Assembly: GCF_003952025.1 (NCBI RefSeq) | Contig: NZ_QXGI01000006.1 | Coordinates: 1-64,000 of the forward strand | DNA from: Bifidobacterium castoris | GTDB taxonomy: Bacteria; Actinomycetota; Actinomycetes; Actinomycetales; Bifidobacteriaceae | Length of the DNA stretch: 64,000 bases | Direction: 5' to 3' | Part shown: one piece after another, positions 37,033 to 46,031 of the stretch | Position numbering within the stretch: the first letter of the stretch is position 1 | How the letters are laid out: each line of letters opens with the position of its first letter | Notes under the pieces: generated by a model | Seen by the model: only the letters and a program-made list of their open reading frames with translations | Database searches by the model: none | Told to the model about the DNA's origin: nothing | Translations under genes and position numbers: made by a program

Positions 37033-38499
37033 TCAATATTCGATGACGCCCGCCGGTGTGCGCATCCAGACGGTCGAATCCTTGCCTTTGACGCGCCACT
37101 TGGCGAGCATCGTGCACCAGAGCACGACGCCGACGCCCATGTATCCAGCGAAGCCTACCCAGGTCTGCACGCCGATGCCGATGCAGCAGAACACGGCGAC
37201 GGTCAGCGAGATGATCAGCGAGGCGATCTTCATCGCCATGCCGCCCGGAGCGTGGTACGGGCGTTCCCATTCGGGATGGCGCACGTCGAGGAGGATTGCC
37301 GAGATGCTGCTCATCGCGTAGCAGATCGCGCAGGCGAAGGCCATCAGATCGAAGAACGCGGTGATCGACTGCATCGCGAGGAATCCGATGCTGATCGCGA
37401 GGATGAGCAGGTTCGGGATGATCGGCTGGCCGTAGCGGTTGCATTTGGCGAAGGCCTTCGGCAGGAAGTTCTGCCGGCCCATCGCGAAGAGCATGCGCAC
37501 GGCCGAATACCAGAAGCCGAGCACCGACGTTCCGATCGGGAAGACGACGCCGAAGACGCCGAGGGCGATGACGAACCAGCTCATCCAGCCGGCGCCGGGG
37601 AACACGAGCTTGAGCGTCTCGAAGGTGACGAAGGGCGCACTGTCGAAAGCGTAGGCGTTCCAGTCGATGCAGCCGGCTTCGGCGAGGTAGAAGATCGCGT
37701 AGATGATGCCGCAGGTGAGCACGGAGCCGAGGATCGCCTTCTTCTGGTCCTTGATCGGGAACGTGCCTTCCTCGACCATCGCCGGCACCGTCTCAAAGCC
37801 GAAGTACGGCGTGATCAGGAACGCGCATCCGATGATCCAGCCCAGGCCGATGCCGTAGTCGCCGGCGTTCGCGTTGGCGAAGAACGACGAGAAGTTGGAC
37901 AGGCTCCAATGGCCGGAGAAGAAGAACAGGCCGGCGGTGATGAGCAGGCCGCCGATCGCGATGAACAGCATCGTCGTCTGCAGGCCGCCGGCGACGATGT
38001 TCTTGCACAGGCTCACGAGGCACCACAGGCACAGCAGCACGGCGCCGACGATGACCGCGTACGATCCGTTCAACCCGTAATCGAGGAACTGGTAGTTGAG
38101 CCATTCGAGGATGCCGAGCACGCCAGCGGCCGGCACGGCGAGCCATGCGCACATGATGAGCCACGCGGACCAGAACCCCGCATGCTTGTTCATGCCGACC
38201 GTGTTGAACACGAGGCACGAGCCGGTGCTCGGCAGCATCGTCGACAGCTCCGCATAGACGAAGCCAATCGGCAGCACCATCGCCGTCATCAGCAGGAATC
38301 CGAGCCAGGTGCCGGGGCCGCAGTAGGACAGGAAGATGCCGTCCCAGTAACAGACGAAGGTGAAGATCGCGCCGGTGGCCAGCGTGTAGACGAACAGCAG
38401 CCGAAGGCTCCTCTTCAACCCTCCGCCGGCCTGTTCGCCGGCGTCGGCGGTTGCGGATTGCCTCGTCTCGATCGAAGTGGATTTCGTGGTGGCAGACAT
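37033..38499 (-). CDS. APC-superfamily amino acid/amine permease
   Basis: A 488-residue inner-membrane transporter with about twelve hydrophobic segments. It resembles amino acid/polyamine/organocation permeases: an early helix with a Gly-rich break (LATGAIFTFVCYWDGIFLSY), FVYAELSTMLPSTGS (consensus helix 3 region) and FGFETVPAMVEEG (helix 6-7, as in Ala/ethanolamine and amino acid permeases). The start at 38499 has AGGAG. The PII-like gene lies 95 bases downstream and a kinase gene 116 bases upstream. It probably brings in the amine substrate of the pathway; the molecule is unknown. Confidence 0.9.
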   Translation of the reverse strand: MSATTKSTSIETRQSATADAGEQAGGGLKRSLRLLFVYTLATGAIFTFVCYWDGIFLSYCGPGTWLGFLLMTAMVLPIGFVYAELSTMLPSTGSCLVFNTVGMNKHAGFWSAWLIMCAWLAVPAAGVLGILEWLNYQFLDYGLNGSYAVIVGAVLLCLWCLVSLCKNIVAGGLQTTMLFIAIGGLLITAGLFFFSGHWSLSNFSSFFANANAGDYGIGLGWIIGCAFLITPYFGFETVPAMVEEGTFPIKDQKKAILGSVLTCGIIYAIFYLAEAGCIDWNAYAFDSAPFVTFETLKLVFPGAGWMSWFVIALGVFGVVFPIGTSVLGFWYSAVRMLFAMGRQNFLPKAFAKCNRYGQPIIPNLLILAISIGFLAMQSITAFFDLMAFACAICYAMSSISAILLDVRHPEWERPYHAPGGMAMKIASLIISLTVAVFCCIGIGVQTWVGFAGYMGVGVVLWCTMLAKWRVKGKDSTVWMRTPAGVIEY

Positions 38500-38615
38500 G
38501 GCCTGCTCCTCTCTGCTTTTATCCCATGGATGATTCCTGGAGGTGGTCGATGGACGGATATGGGTGAAAACGGGATGGATTGGTCGGGACTCTCGGATGG
38601 GCGGAGGGCGGCGTC

Positions 38616-39611
38616 TCAGCCGAAGAGCCGCAGATAGCGGTGGGCGAGCTCGGTGGTGCCGTCGATGTAGCCGTCGGCGAGCTCCCTGACCGGGTCGGAG
38701 TCGAGATGGGATCCGATCCAGGCCATGAGCTGCAGACGGCGCATCATGATGAACGTGTCGATCTCCATGAAGTCGGTATCGGTGAACGGCATGACGGTGC
38801 GGTATCCGTCGAGCCACGCGTTGACGAGGTCGGGGACGATCGGCTTCGTCTCGATGAACGACAGCGCGCTCGCCAGATCGTGCAGATACCAGCCGAAGCC
38901 GCAGTCGTCGAAATCGATCACCTTGATCTGCTCGCCCTCGACGAGCAGGTTGGCGACGCGCAGGTCCGCATGGATCAGGCCGTAGTTGTGCTCGTTGCGT
39001 CCGTAACGTTCGAGCCGGCGTCGGATCACCTCGCAGCAGCGTGAGAACTGGTCGACGTCCGCCGCCGTCAGCCCCGGCATCGCACGCCAGTCGCCCCAGA
39101 TCGCGTCGTCGCCGAGGATCGTCTCATAGGTCCAGTGCCAGCGCGTCAGCTGACGCGCGCCGTTCCAGATCTCGGTCTGCCGGTGCAGGTACGCCGTCGT
39201 CTCGCCGAGCGCGCGGAACTGGCGGATCGCAGCCGTCTCGTTGTCCTCGTCCGGCGCTTGGCCGGTCAGGAACTCGTACATGACGCAGCAGTAGTCGTCG
39301 CCGTCGCCGGCGTGGACGATCTGGATGTCCGAGCCGTCGGCGGCGCGCAGCGGATTGGCCACGACGAGCGGCGTGTAGTCGTTGATCTGGCGCAGCCACG
39401 CCATCTCGCTGCGGTACTCCTCGAGCGTGTGGTAGCCGGGACGCCCCACGCGCAGGATGCCTTCGGGCGTGCCGTGCGCGTCCTCGACGAGGTAGGTGGC
39501 GTTCTCCGACAGCTGCAGCAGACGCGCATGCGCGTTCGCGCTCAGTGGATAGGCGCGGATGGCCTTGTCGGCGACGTCATTGAAGATCGCGGTGTTCTCG
39601 AATACGGACAT
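38616..39611 (-). CDS. APH-type small-molecule kinase (hydroxylysine-kinase/choline-kinase fold)
   Basis: A 331-residue phosphotransferase of the aminoglycoside phosphotransferase fold. The catalytic loop LIHADLRVANLL has Asp216, and the metal-binding motif is VIDFDDCGFGWYLHDLA (233-236 DFDD). Members phosphorylate hydroxyls of small amines: choline, ethanolamine, hydroxylysine, homoserine or antibiotics. Pairing with a class-III PLP enzyme (40507) that resembles the phospholyases acting on phosphoethanolamine or 5-phosphohydroxylysine suggests the former kind of substrate rather than antibiotic resistance. The start at 39611 has GGAAAGGAGG. Confidence 0.85.
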   Translation of the reverse strand: MSVFENTAIFNDVADKAIRAYPLSANAHARLLQLSENATYLVEDAHGTPEGILRVGRPGYHTLEEYRSEMAWLRQINDYTPLVVANPLRAADGSDIQIVHAGDGDDYCCVMYEFLTGQAPDEDNETAAIRQFRALGETTAYLHRQTEIWNGARQLTRWHWTYETILGDDAIWGDWRAMPGLTAADVDQFSRCCEVIRRRLERYGRNEHNYGLIHADLRVANLLVEGEQIKVIDFDDCGFGWYLHDLASALSFIETKPIVPDLVNAWLDGYRTVMPFTDTDFMEIDTFIMMRRLQLMAWIGSHLDSDPVRELADGYIDGTTELAHRYLRLFG

Positions 39612-39662
39612 GGGTCCTCCTTTCCGAATGTTGGTTGCGGGGGCGGCGGCTTGCGCGGGCCG

Positions 39663-40454
39663 TCACCGTCCCATCGAAGTGGTCTCGGGAAGCGTGGAGC
39701 CGCCGTCGATGACCACCTGCGTGCCGGTGATGTAGCTCGCCTCGTCGCTCGCGAGGAACGCGCACAGCTCGCCGCACTCCTGCGGCGTGCCAAGGCGGCC
39801 GAGCGGCACGGCGGACGCGATCGCGTCGATCGCGCGCCCGGGGTCGTCCGGATCGGACTGCGCGGCCATGCCCTCGACGAGCGGCGTGCGGATGTAGCCG
39901 GGGCAGATGCAGTTGACGCGGATCCGCTGCTCGGCGAATTCGCGCGCGAGCGCCTTCGTCAGTCCCACAAGCGCGGCCTTCGTCATCGCGTAGGCCGCTT
40001 CGCCGGGGTCGGCGACGAGGTCGCCGGTGACAGACGACGTGATGACGACGGCGCCGCCGCCGGCGTCGATGATCGCCGGAATGGCTGCCTTGCACATGTT
40101 CCATACGCCGTTGATGTTGACGTCGATGTGCGCGTCGCGCCACGCGTCGTCGGCGTCGAGGAAGCCGCCGAGCCTGCAGATGCCGGCGTTGCAGTCGAGG
40201 ACGTCGACTTGGCCGTAGGCGTCGATCGCCGTGCGTACGAGGCGCGCGCAATCCTGCGGATCGGTCACGTCGCATCGCACGCCGGTCGCCTCGTATCCGG
40301 CGTCGCGCAGCGCGTCGGCGAGCGCGAGCACGTCGTCGCCGCGCGCGGCGACGACGACCTTCGCGCCCTGTTGCGCGAAGACCTGCGCGATACCCGATCC
40401 GATGCCTTTCGACGCGCCGGTGACGATGGCGGTCTTACCGTCCAGTTTTCCCAT
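39663..40454 (-). CDS. Short-chain dehydrogenase/reductase (SDR)
   Basis: A 263-residue NAD(P)-dependent oxidoreductase of the classical SDR type. The cofactor motif TGASKGIG is at residues 12-19, with NAG later, and the Ser-Tyr-Lys triad is in TSSVTG and YAMTK. The C-terminal half has RVNCICPGYIRTPLVEG and VIDGG. The Arg after strand 2 (VVAARGDD) suggests possible NADP use. It sits 52 bases from both the kinase and the PLP gene, and would oxidise or reduce the aldehyde or alcohol made by them; the substrate is unknown. The start at 40454 has AGGAGG. Confidence 0.9.
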   Translation of the reverse strand: MGKLDGKTAIVTGASKGIGSGIAQVFAQQGAKVVVAARGDDVLALADALRDAGYEATGVRCDVTDPQDCARLVRTAIDAYGQVDVLDCNAGICRLGGFLDADDAWRDAHIDVNINGVWNMCKAAIPAIIDAGGGAVVITSSVTGDLVADPGEAAYAMTKAALVGLTKALAREFAEQRIRVNCICPGYIRTPLVEGMAAQSDPDDPGRAIDAIASAVPLGRLGTPQECGELCAFLASDEASYITGTQVVIDGGSTLPETTSMGR

Positions 40455-40506
40455 GATGCCCTCCTGTGTGTCGTGTCTCGTGTGATGTGTGGCGCGCGTC
40501 GGCGTA

Positions 40507-41841
40507 TCAGATGCCGATCGCGGCGAGCGAATCCTGCAACGCCGTCATGTAGCGGTCGACGTCGGCGGCGCTGAAGACGAGCGGCGTGCGGATCTTGAGG
40601 ATGTTGCCGTACGATCCGCAGTTCGACGTGAGCACATGGCGGCGGCGCATCTGCTCGATGAGCTCGAGCGTCTCGACGCTCAGCGGGTCGCCGGTGGCGG
40701 GGTCGTCGAACTCGACGCCGATGTACAGGCCGGCGCCGCGCACGTCGGCGATCGCCGGATGATCGACGGCGAGACCTTCAAGCTGGGAGACGAACATCGA
40801 GCCGATGCGGCTCGCGTTGCCCGTCAGATCCTCGTCGTCCATCACCTCGAGCGTCGCCTTGGCCGCGGCCATCGCGACCGGGTTGCCGGCGAAGGTGTTG
40901 AAATACGGGATCTTCGCGGTGAAGACGTCGAGGATCTCGTGACGCGCCGCCGTGGCCGAGCAGGCGATGCCGTTCGCCATCGGTTTGCCCATCGTCACGA
41001 TGTCCGGGACGAAGCCGTGGCGGGCGAATCCCCAGAAGGCCTCGCCGGTGCGGCAGAAGCCGGGCTGCACCTCGTCGGCGATGATCAGGCCGCCTTCCTC
41101 GTGCACGGCGTCGGCGACCTTGTTGAGCCATCCTGCCTTGCCGGGGAAGATGCCGTCGGAGGAGAAGATCGAATCGACGAGCAGCCCGGCGAAACCGATG
41201 CCGTCGGCGCGCATCGCGGCGATGCGCTCCCTGAGCCTCGCGACGATGAAGTCGCCGATTGCCTCGTCGCCGTGGATGTGCGTGTCCGGCGTCGGCAGCA
41301 GACCGCAGGATGGGGAGAGCTCCTGGCCCATGCCGATCGACGGGGAGAAGCCGGAGACGAGGTCGGTGTTGCCGTGGTACGCCTCACGCGTCACGATGAT
41401 GCCCCGGGCTCCGGTGTAGTTGCGTGCGATGCGGATCGCGAGGTCGTTGGCCTCGGAGCCGGTGCACTGGTAGGTGATGCGGTCGATTTGCGCAGGAAGC
41501 TTCGCGAGCAGCGCCTCCGAATAGTCGAGGATCGTCTCGTGCAGATAGCGGGTGTGCGTGTTGAGCGTCGCCGCCTGCCGGCTGACCGCTTCGACGACAT
41601 GCGGATGGCAGTGGCCCACCGAGACGACGTTGTTGTAGGCGTCCAGATAGTCGGTGCCGTGTTCGTCGAAGACATGGGAACCGGAGCCGCGCACGATTTC
41701 GATCGGGTCCCGGTAGAAGAGGCGGTAGCCGTTGCCGAGGGCGGCACGGCGCTCGACGAGCGAGCGCTTATGGGCGTCGAGCGCGTCCAGGTTCGCGCCG
41801 TCGAAGCGGTTCATGTCGAGGATCGTGGTTTTCGCGGCCAT
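40507..41841 (-). CDS. Class-III PLP enzyme, probable phospholyase/aminotransferase
   Basis: A 444-residue PLP enzyme. The Schiff-base Lys286 is in TMGKPMANG, and the PLP-pyridine Asp256 in IADEVQPGFCRTG. The early segment (FYRDPIEIVRGSG, then NNVVSVGHCHPHVVEA and LNTHTRYLHETILDYSEALL) resembles ethanolamine-phosphate and 5-phosphohydroxylysine phospholyases (AGXT2L1/L2 group) more than acetylornithine or GABA aminotransferases. Phospholyases eliminate phosphate and ammonia to give an aldehyde. The start at 41841 has GGAGG. It is first gene of the leftward operon. A plain aminotransferase remains possible. Confidence 0.87.
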   Translation of the reverse strand: MAAKTTILDMNRFDGANLDALDAHKRSLVERRAALGNGYRLFYRDPIEIVRGSGSHVFDEHGTDYLDAYNNVVSVGHCHPHVVEAVSRQAATLNTHTRYLHETILDYSEALLAKLPAQIDRITYQCTGSEANDLAIRIARNYTGARGIIVTREAYHGNTDLVSGFSPSIGMGQELSPSCGLLPTPDTHIHGDEAIGDFIVARLRERIAAMRADGIGFAGLLVDSIFSSDGIFPGKAGWLNKVADAVHEEGGLIIADEVQPGFCRTGEAFWGFARHGFVPDIVTMGKPMANGIACSATAARHEILDVFTAKIPYFNTFAGNPVAMAAAKATLEVMDDEDLTGNASRIGSMFVSQLEGLAVDHPAIADVRGAGLYIGVEFDDPATGDPLSVETLELIEQMRRRHVLTSNCGSYGNILKIRTPLVFSAADVDRYMTALQDSLAAIGI

Positions 41842-41968
41842 CGTGCCCTCCATTCGGTTCGGAAAACGTTGCCGGAAGGCCGCGGTCTCGGACGGTGCTT
41901 CGGTCCGCGGCGCGCCAACCGGCGGGTATGGAGGGCAAGCTAGGTTCGCCGTGTTACCTGCGCATGAC

Positions 41969-41997
41969 GGTCTAATTTCCGGCGCCGTTTTCAGACC
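41969..41997. promoter_or_regulatory. Inverted repeat upstream of the PLP-kinase-permease operon
   Basis: GGTCT (41969-41973) and AGACC (41993-41997) flank a centre containing GGCGCC (41981-41986), about 128 bases upstream of the operon's first start codon. GGTCT/AGACC halves are seen in operators of HutC-type GntR proteins, so this may bind the regulator at 35717. Confidence 0.4.
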
Positions 41998-42127
41998 AAA
42001 AAACGGACCAAACACGGCTCCGCCGCGCCCGGGGACGCCGCGGATGGGGCGGAGTCGGACGCAGGCATGCATGGCGCGGTCCGATCGGGGGTTGTGCGGC
42101 TGCGCCGCGGGGCGGATGCTTCCGCGT

Positions 42128-43111
42128 TCACATCGGGCGCTCTGGCACCGCGGTGTAGAGCTCGGCGGGGAAGCGCGCCGACGTCTTCAGATGTCCGGCC
42201 TCGTCGAGCACGAGGCAATCGAAGATGGGGAAGGCCGCGGCGAGGCGGCCGGGATCCGTGACGAACAGCGCGGTCGCCAAGCCGTCGGCGAGCATCGTCG
42301 GATATGCGGCCCCGGCGGCCGGGACCCGCACCCATGTGGCGGCGACGTCGTCGGCGGGGGCGCCGGTGAGCGCGTTGAGCAGATGATGGACGCGGTTTCC
42401 CGCGGCGTCTCGCCAGTGGCGTTGGCTGGGCGCGCTCGCGCACAGGCTCGCGTCGGCGATATGCGCGACGCCGATCGCGAGGCGGACGTCATGGGGGTCT
42501 TCGAGGGCGATCGCCGCGGGGGGATTCGGTCCGCGGACGGTGATGTCGCCGCCGGCGTCGATGGCGAAGGCCGGCCCGTCGCCGGCGGCGGCCGCGAGCG
42601 ACGCGGTCAGCGCGGCGGCGAGGAGATCGACGCACAGTCCTTTGCCGCAGGCGCCGAAATCCAGACGGACCGGGCCGTGCGTCACGAGCGTCGTCCCCTC
42701 GCGCTTGATGTCCCGCGTCCAGCTGGACCGCGCCGGGGCGCGCATGGCGTCGGAGGCCGCGCCATCCGCGATGCAGTCGAAGGAGGCGCTGTAGCCCAGA
42801 CGTACCAGATCCTCGCCGATGCATGGGTCGACGCGGCCGCCGGTGGCATGTGCGAGCCCGTCATAGCATTCGAACATCGCCGCGGTCCAGTCGGGGAACG
42901 TGAACCGTCCGCCATATGGCGCATGCGCGATCTGCGAGACCAGAGAATCGGGGCGGAAGCGCGACAGTGCGCTCTCGACGCCCTCGATGATCGAAGCGAG
43001 ACCCGCATGCACTGCGGGCGTGACCGCCGTGGCGGTGTGCACGAGGATGCCGCCGCCCAATGCGCCGGGGAACGCGGTGACGTGCGGGAGCGTTTCGTGC
43101 AAGTCGGCCAT
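42128..43111 (-). CDS. apbE: FAD:protein FMN transferase (ApbE)
   Basis: A 327-residue flavin transferase that attaches FMN covalently to Ser/Thr of target proteins outside the membrane. ApbE hallmarks are visible: SALSRFRPDSLVSQI near the N-terminus, ATGGRVDPCIGEDLVRLGY, LDFGACGKGLCVDLL and IDAGGDITVRG (nucleotide binding), and LNALTGAPA (for the usual HixxPxTG). No clear signal or lipobox is present, which is less usual since many ApbE are exported. It is divergent from the iron operon whose last gene (50757) encodes an FMN-binding lipoprotein, its likely substrate. Confidence 0.9.
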   Translation of the reverse strand: MADLHETLPHVTAFPGALGGGILVHTATAVTPAVHAGLASIIEGVESALSRFRPDSLVSQIAHAPYGGRFTFPDWTAAMFECYDGLAHATGGRVDPCIGEDLVRLGYSASFDCIADGAASDAMRAPARSSWTRDIKREGTTLVTHGPVRLDFGACGKGLCVDLLAAALTASLAAAAGDGPAFAIDAGGDITVRGPNPPAAIALEDPHDVRLAIGVAHIADASLCASAPSQRHWRDAAGNRVHHLLNALTGAPADDVAATWVRVPAAGAAYPTMLADGLATALFVTDPGRLAAAFPIFDCLVLDEAGHLKTSARFPAELYTAVPERPM

Positions 43112-43319
43112 GGGGACAGCCTACCAAAGACCGCCGGCGGCGGAGTCCGGAATGTGAAACAGGATCATCCATATCTCAGCATATGGAAGGCCGGCGATGG
43201 TTCGCGCGCATGAAGGCATATGCCGAAATCGTTGGAACATCAAGGTTCTGATGTCTGCCGCACCGTCGATTCCATAGCGCAAGACCTGCGAAAAAACAAG
43301 ACTGTTGCTCCATTTTTTC

Positions 43320-43338
43320 ACAAGTTAGCCTGAGGTCA
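43320..43338 (+). promoter_or_regulatory. Possible DtxR/IdeR iron box
   Basis: The 19 bases contain GTTAGCCTGA and match the DtxR consensus (TTAGGTTAGSCTAACCTAA) at about 12 of 19 positions, 35 bases before the FTR1 start. TTGCTC (43305-43310) may be the -35. Iron repression of the operon is inferred. Confidence 0.45.
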
Positions 43339-43372
43339 GTCCAGATATCCATTCCGCATGTGAGAGAGAACG

Positions 43373-45211
43373 ATGCAGCAGACCGTGAAGACCGCATACG
43401 CCAGATGGGCGGCCGTGCTCGCCGGTGTGGCGCTGGCCGCGGTGGCGCTGTGTTCCGGCATCGTCTCCGCGACGCCCGCCGCCGCGAACGACGCGTCCGG
43501 GGCGGCGGCCATCGCCGAGGGCGCCTCCGACGCATCGGCCGCGCAGTCCGCCGCCGACTACGATTCCTGGAACGCGGTGGCCGAAGCCATCGTCGCGGAA
43601 CTCGACGCCGGCCTCGAGGACTACGACGCCGGGAACCGATCCGGCGCCGCCTCGCACTTCTCGCGTGCGCTCAACACCGGCTACGTCGCATCGAACTTCG
43701 CGAAGGCGACGGCGGACCGGTTGGGGCAGGACGCCTACACCGCCCAGCTCAAGACGTTGCGGGAGCTGGGGACGCTGGCCTACCGGCCCGACGCCGCGGC
43801 GCAGATCGAGGTGCAGGCGCAGCGGATCGCCGAGGACGTCCGCACGTCGGCCGCGCGGCTGGACGCGGACGCCGCATTGCTGTCCCCGCGTGATTTCGCC
43901 GCCGCGCGCACGCAGAAGACGCAGGAGGAGCGCGAAGAGCTCGACGCGAACAAAGTGCATGTGAACGAAGGGCGCGGCGAACGCAGCTGGTCGCAGGTGG
44001 CGGCCGAGATGGCGACGATTCTCGACGAGGCGCAGCGTCTGGCCGCCGCCGGGGACGGAAAGGCCGGGGCGGCCAAGGTCAACGACGCCTACTACCAGTA
44101 CTACGAGAAACTCGGCTTCGAGAAGAACGTGATGAACGCGATCGGCGGCTCACGCGTCTCGAAGGTCGAATCGACGTTCAAGGAGACGCGCAAGGCGATG
44201 ATCGCCGGCCGCGACGCCGCCGGACTCGTCACGGAGCTGAAGACGATGCTCGTCGAGGACGGCACGGCGCTCGACGGGGGCGCGGGCGGTTCGAAGAACG
44301 CGATGACGGCGTTCGTGACGAGCGCGGGCGGCCAGTCCTTCCTCGTGCTGATCCGTGAAGGGCTCGAGGCGCTGCTCGTCGTGGCCGCCGTCATCGCCTA
44401 TCTGCTGCGTGCGGGAATGCGTCGGTTCGTGCGCTGGGTGTACGCGGGCGCCGTGCTCGGACTGGTCGGCTCGGGCGCCGTGGCGATCGTGCTCATGCGT
44501 CTGTTCGGCGGTTCCGGTCCGCAGCAGGAGATCATGGAAGGCGTCTGCGCGCTCGTCGCCGCCGTGATGCTGGTCTGGAGCGGCAACTGGATGTTCTCGA
44601 AGCGTTCCGCGGACTCGTGGAACCGCTACATCCGCGAGAAGACCGAATCCGCGGTCGGTTCGGTCCGCACGGCGCCGTCCGTGGATTCCGCCGCCGGCAA
44701 GGCCGCGATGTCGCTCGCGATGCTGAGCTTCCTCGCCGTGTTCCGCGAAGGCGCCGAAACCGTGATCTTCTACGAATCGATCCATGCGATGACCCAGGAC
44801 GGCCGCGGCATGTGGACCGGCGGCCTTGCGGCGGCGGCTGTGCTCGCCGTGCTGTTCGTCGTGATCAGGCTCACGTCGGTGCGTATCCCGGTCGGCCCGT
44901 TCTTCATCGTCACATCGGTGCTGATGAGCGCGCTCGCCGTGGTCTTCGCCGGCGGCGGCGTGCACTCGCTGATCGAAGGCGACCTCATCGCCGGCACCTA
45001 CCTCGAGGGATTCCCCACGAACGACTGGCTCGGCGTCTATCCGTACGTGCAGACGCTCGTCGCGCAGGCCGTCGCCGCGATCATCGTGATCGGCATGTTC
45101 ATGATCGGCGCCTTCACGCAGCGTGCGCATGACGGAGCGCGCAAGGCGGCCGCCACCCCCGACGCGGACGCCTCCGCGACCGTGGGGGCGCTACCGGAGG
45201 GCGCCGAATGA
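43373..45211 (+). CDS. FTR1-family iron permease with extracytoplasmic N-terminal domain
   Basis: A 612-residue iron transporter. A signal peptide (about 1-38) is followed by a ~270-residue extracytoplasmic helical domain (KTLRELGTLAYRPDAAAQ and others). The seven-helix FTR1 core then follows, with two Fe3+-binding REGxE motifs: REGLE at 328-332 and REGAE at 458-462. FTR1 proteins move Fe3+ after oxidation/reduction at the surface. The architecture matches FetM/Cj1658-type proteins that work with a P19 lipoprotein, encoded next. It is first gene of a seven-gene operon. The start at 43373 follows GAGAGAG. Confidence 0.93.
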   Translation: MQQTVKTAYARWAAVLAGVALAAVALCSGIVSATPAAANDASGAAAIAEGASDASAAQSAADYDSWNAVAEAIVAELDAGLEDYDAGNRSGAASHFSRALNTGYVASNFAKATADRLGQDAYTAQLKTLRELGTLAYRPDAAAQIEVQAQRIAEDVRTSAARLDADAALLSPRDFAAARTQKTQEEREELDANKVHVNEGRGERSWSQVAAEMATILDEAQRLAAAGDGKAGAAKVNDAYYQYYEKLGFEKNVMNAIGGSRVSKVESTFKETRKAMIAGRDAAGLVTELKTMLVEDGTALDGGAGGSKNAMTAFVTSAGGQSFLVLIREGLEALLVVAAVIAYLLRAGMRRFVRWVYAGAVLGLVGSGAVAIVLMRLFGGSGPQQEIMEGVCALVAAVMLVWSGNWMFSKRSADSWNRYIREKTESAVGSVRTAPSVDSAAGKAAMSLAMLSFLAVFREGAETVIFYESIHAMTQDGRGMWTGGLAAAAVLAVLFVVIRLTSVRIPVGPFFIVTSVLMSALAVVFAGGGVHSLIEGDLIAGTYLEGFPTNDWLGVYPYVQTLVAQAVAAIIVIGMFMIGAFTQRAHDGARKAAATPDADASATVGALPEGAE

Positions 45212-45276
45212 ACCCGGCGTCCATCCATCAGGTTTTCCAACCCATCACCAATCATCAGAGAGAAAGAAACACAACC

Positions 45277-45921
45277 ATGAAGAAGAACAAGCTCGCCGCG
45301 CTGCTCGCCGCCCTCGCCGCGCTCACGATGACGGCGTCCCTCTCGGCCTGCGGCGGCTCGGACGACGCCGCGAAGGCGGACTCGAACGCCGATGCCAACG
45401 CGACGACGTCGGTCGAGGAGGCCGCCGACAAGGAGGAGGACGGCGGCGCCGGCTTCGAGGAGATCCCAATCGGCGAGGACCAGGAGGTCGGCCCGCTCAA
45501 CGTGGCCGCCGTGTACTTCCAGCCGATCGACATGGAACCTGCGGGCATGGGCCTGTCCGCCGCCGAATCGAACCTCCATCTGGAGGCGGACATCCATGCG
45601 CTCAAGGACAACAAGCTCGGCTACGGCGAAGGCGATTTCATCCCGAAGCTGACCGTCGACTACGTCATCCAGGACAAGAACGACCCGAACAACAAGCAGG
45701 AAGGCACGTTCATGGAGATGAACGCCTCCGACGGCCCGCACTACGGCGGCAACGTCAAGCTTGACAAGGACGGCGAGTACACGCTCACGTTCAAGATCCA
45801 TTCCCCGGCGGAGAACGGCTGGATGCTGCACGTGGACAAGGAGACCGGCGTCGAGGGCCATTTCTGGACCGAACCGCTTGAGGCGACCTTCGACTGGGAC
45901 TACACCGTCCACCAGTGGTGA
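45277..45921 (+). CDS. P19/Tp34-family iron/copper-binding lipoprotein
   Basis: A 214-residue lipoprotein. The lipobox LSAC (Cys25) is followed by an acidic Ala/Asp/Glu-rich linker and the P19 domain. Metal-ligand segments typical of the family are present: FQPIDMEPAGMG, LHLEADIHAL and WMLHVDKETGV. P19 binds Cu and Fe and feeds FTR1-type permeases in Campylobacter (P19) and E. coli (FetP). The start at 45277 with AGAGAGAAAG is chosen since it gives a clean signal peptide; the open frame extends to 45208. Confidence 0.93.
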   Translation: MKKNKLAALLAALAALTMTASLSACGGSDDAAKADSNADANATTSVEEAADKEEDGGAGFEEIPIGEDQEVGPLNVAAVYFQPIDMEPAGMGLSAAESNLHLEADIHALKDNKLGYGEGDFIPKLTVDYVIQDKNDPNNKQEGTFMEMNASDGPHYGGNVKLDKDGEYTLTFKIHSPAENGWMLHVDKETGVEGHFWTEPLEATFDWDYTVHQW

Positions 45922-46031
45922 GTTCCCCGGATTCGCGCGGAAACGGCAAACGCCGCATCCGCGGTCCGCATAGGTGACCCCAGGGCGCCCGCCGCGAGGA
46001 GGGCGTCCTCGACTCGTGAAAGGAGGGCGGC

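Noticed and set aside
38616-39611. Aminoglycoside-resistance gene
   Set aside because: The APH fold is shared with metabolic kinases, and operon context points to amine metabolism.
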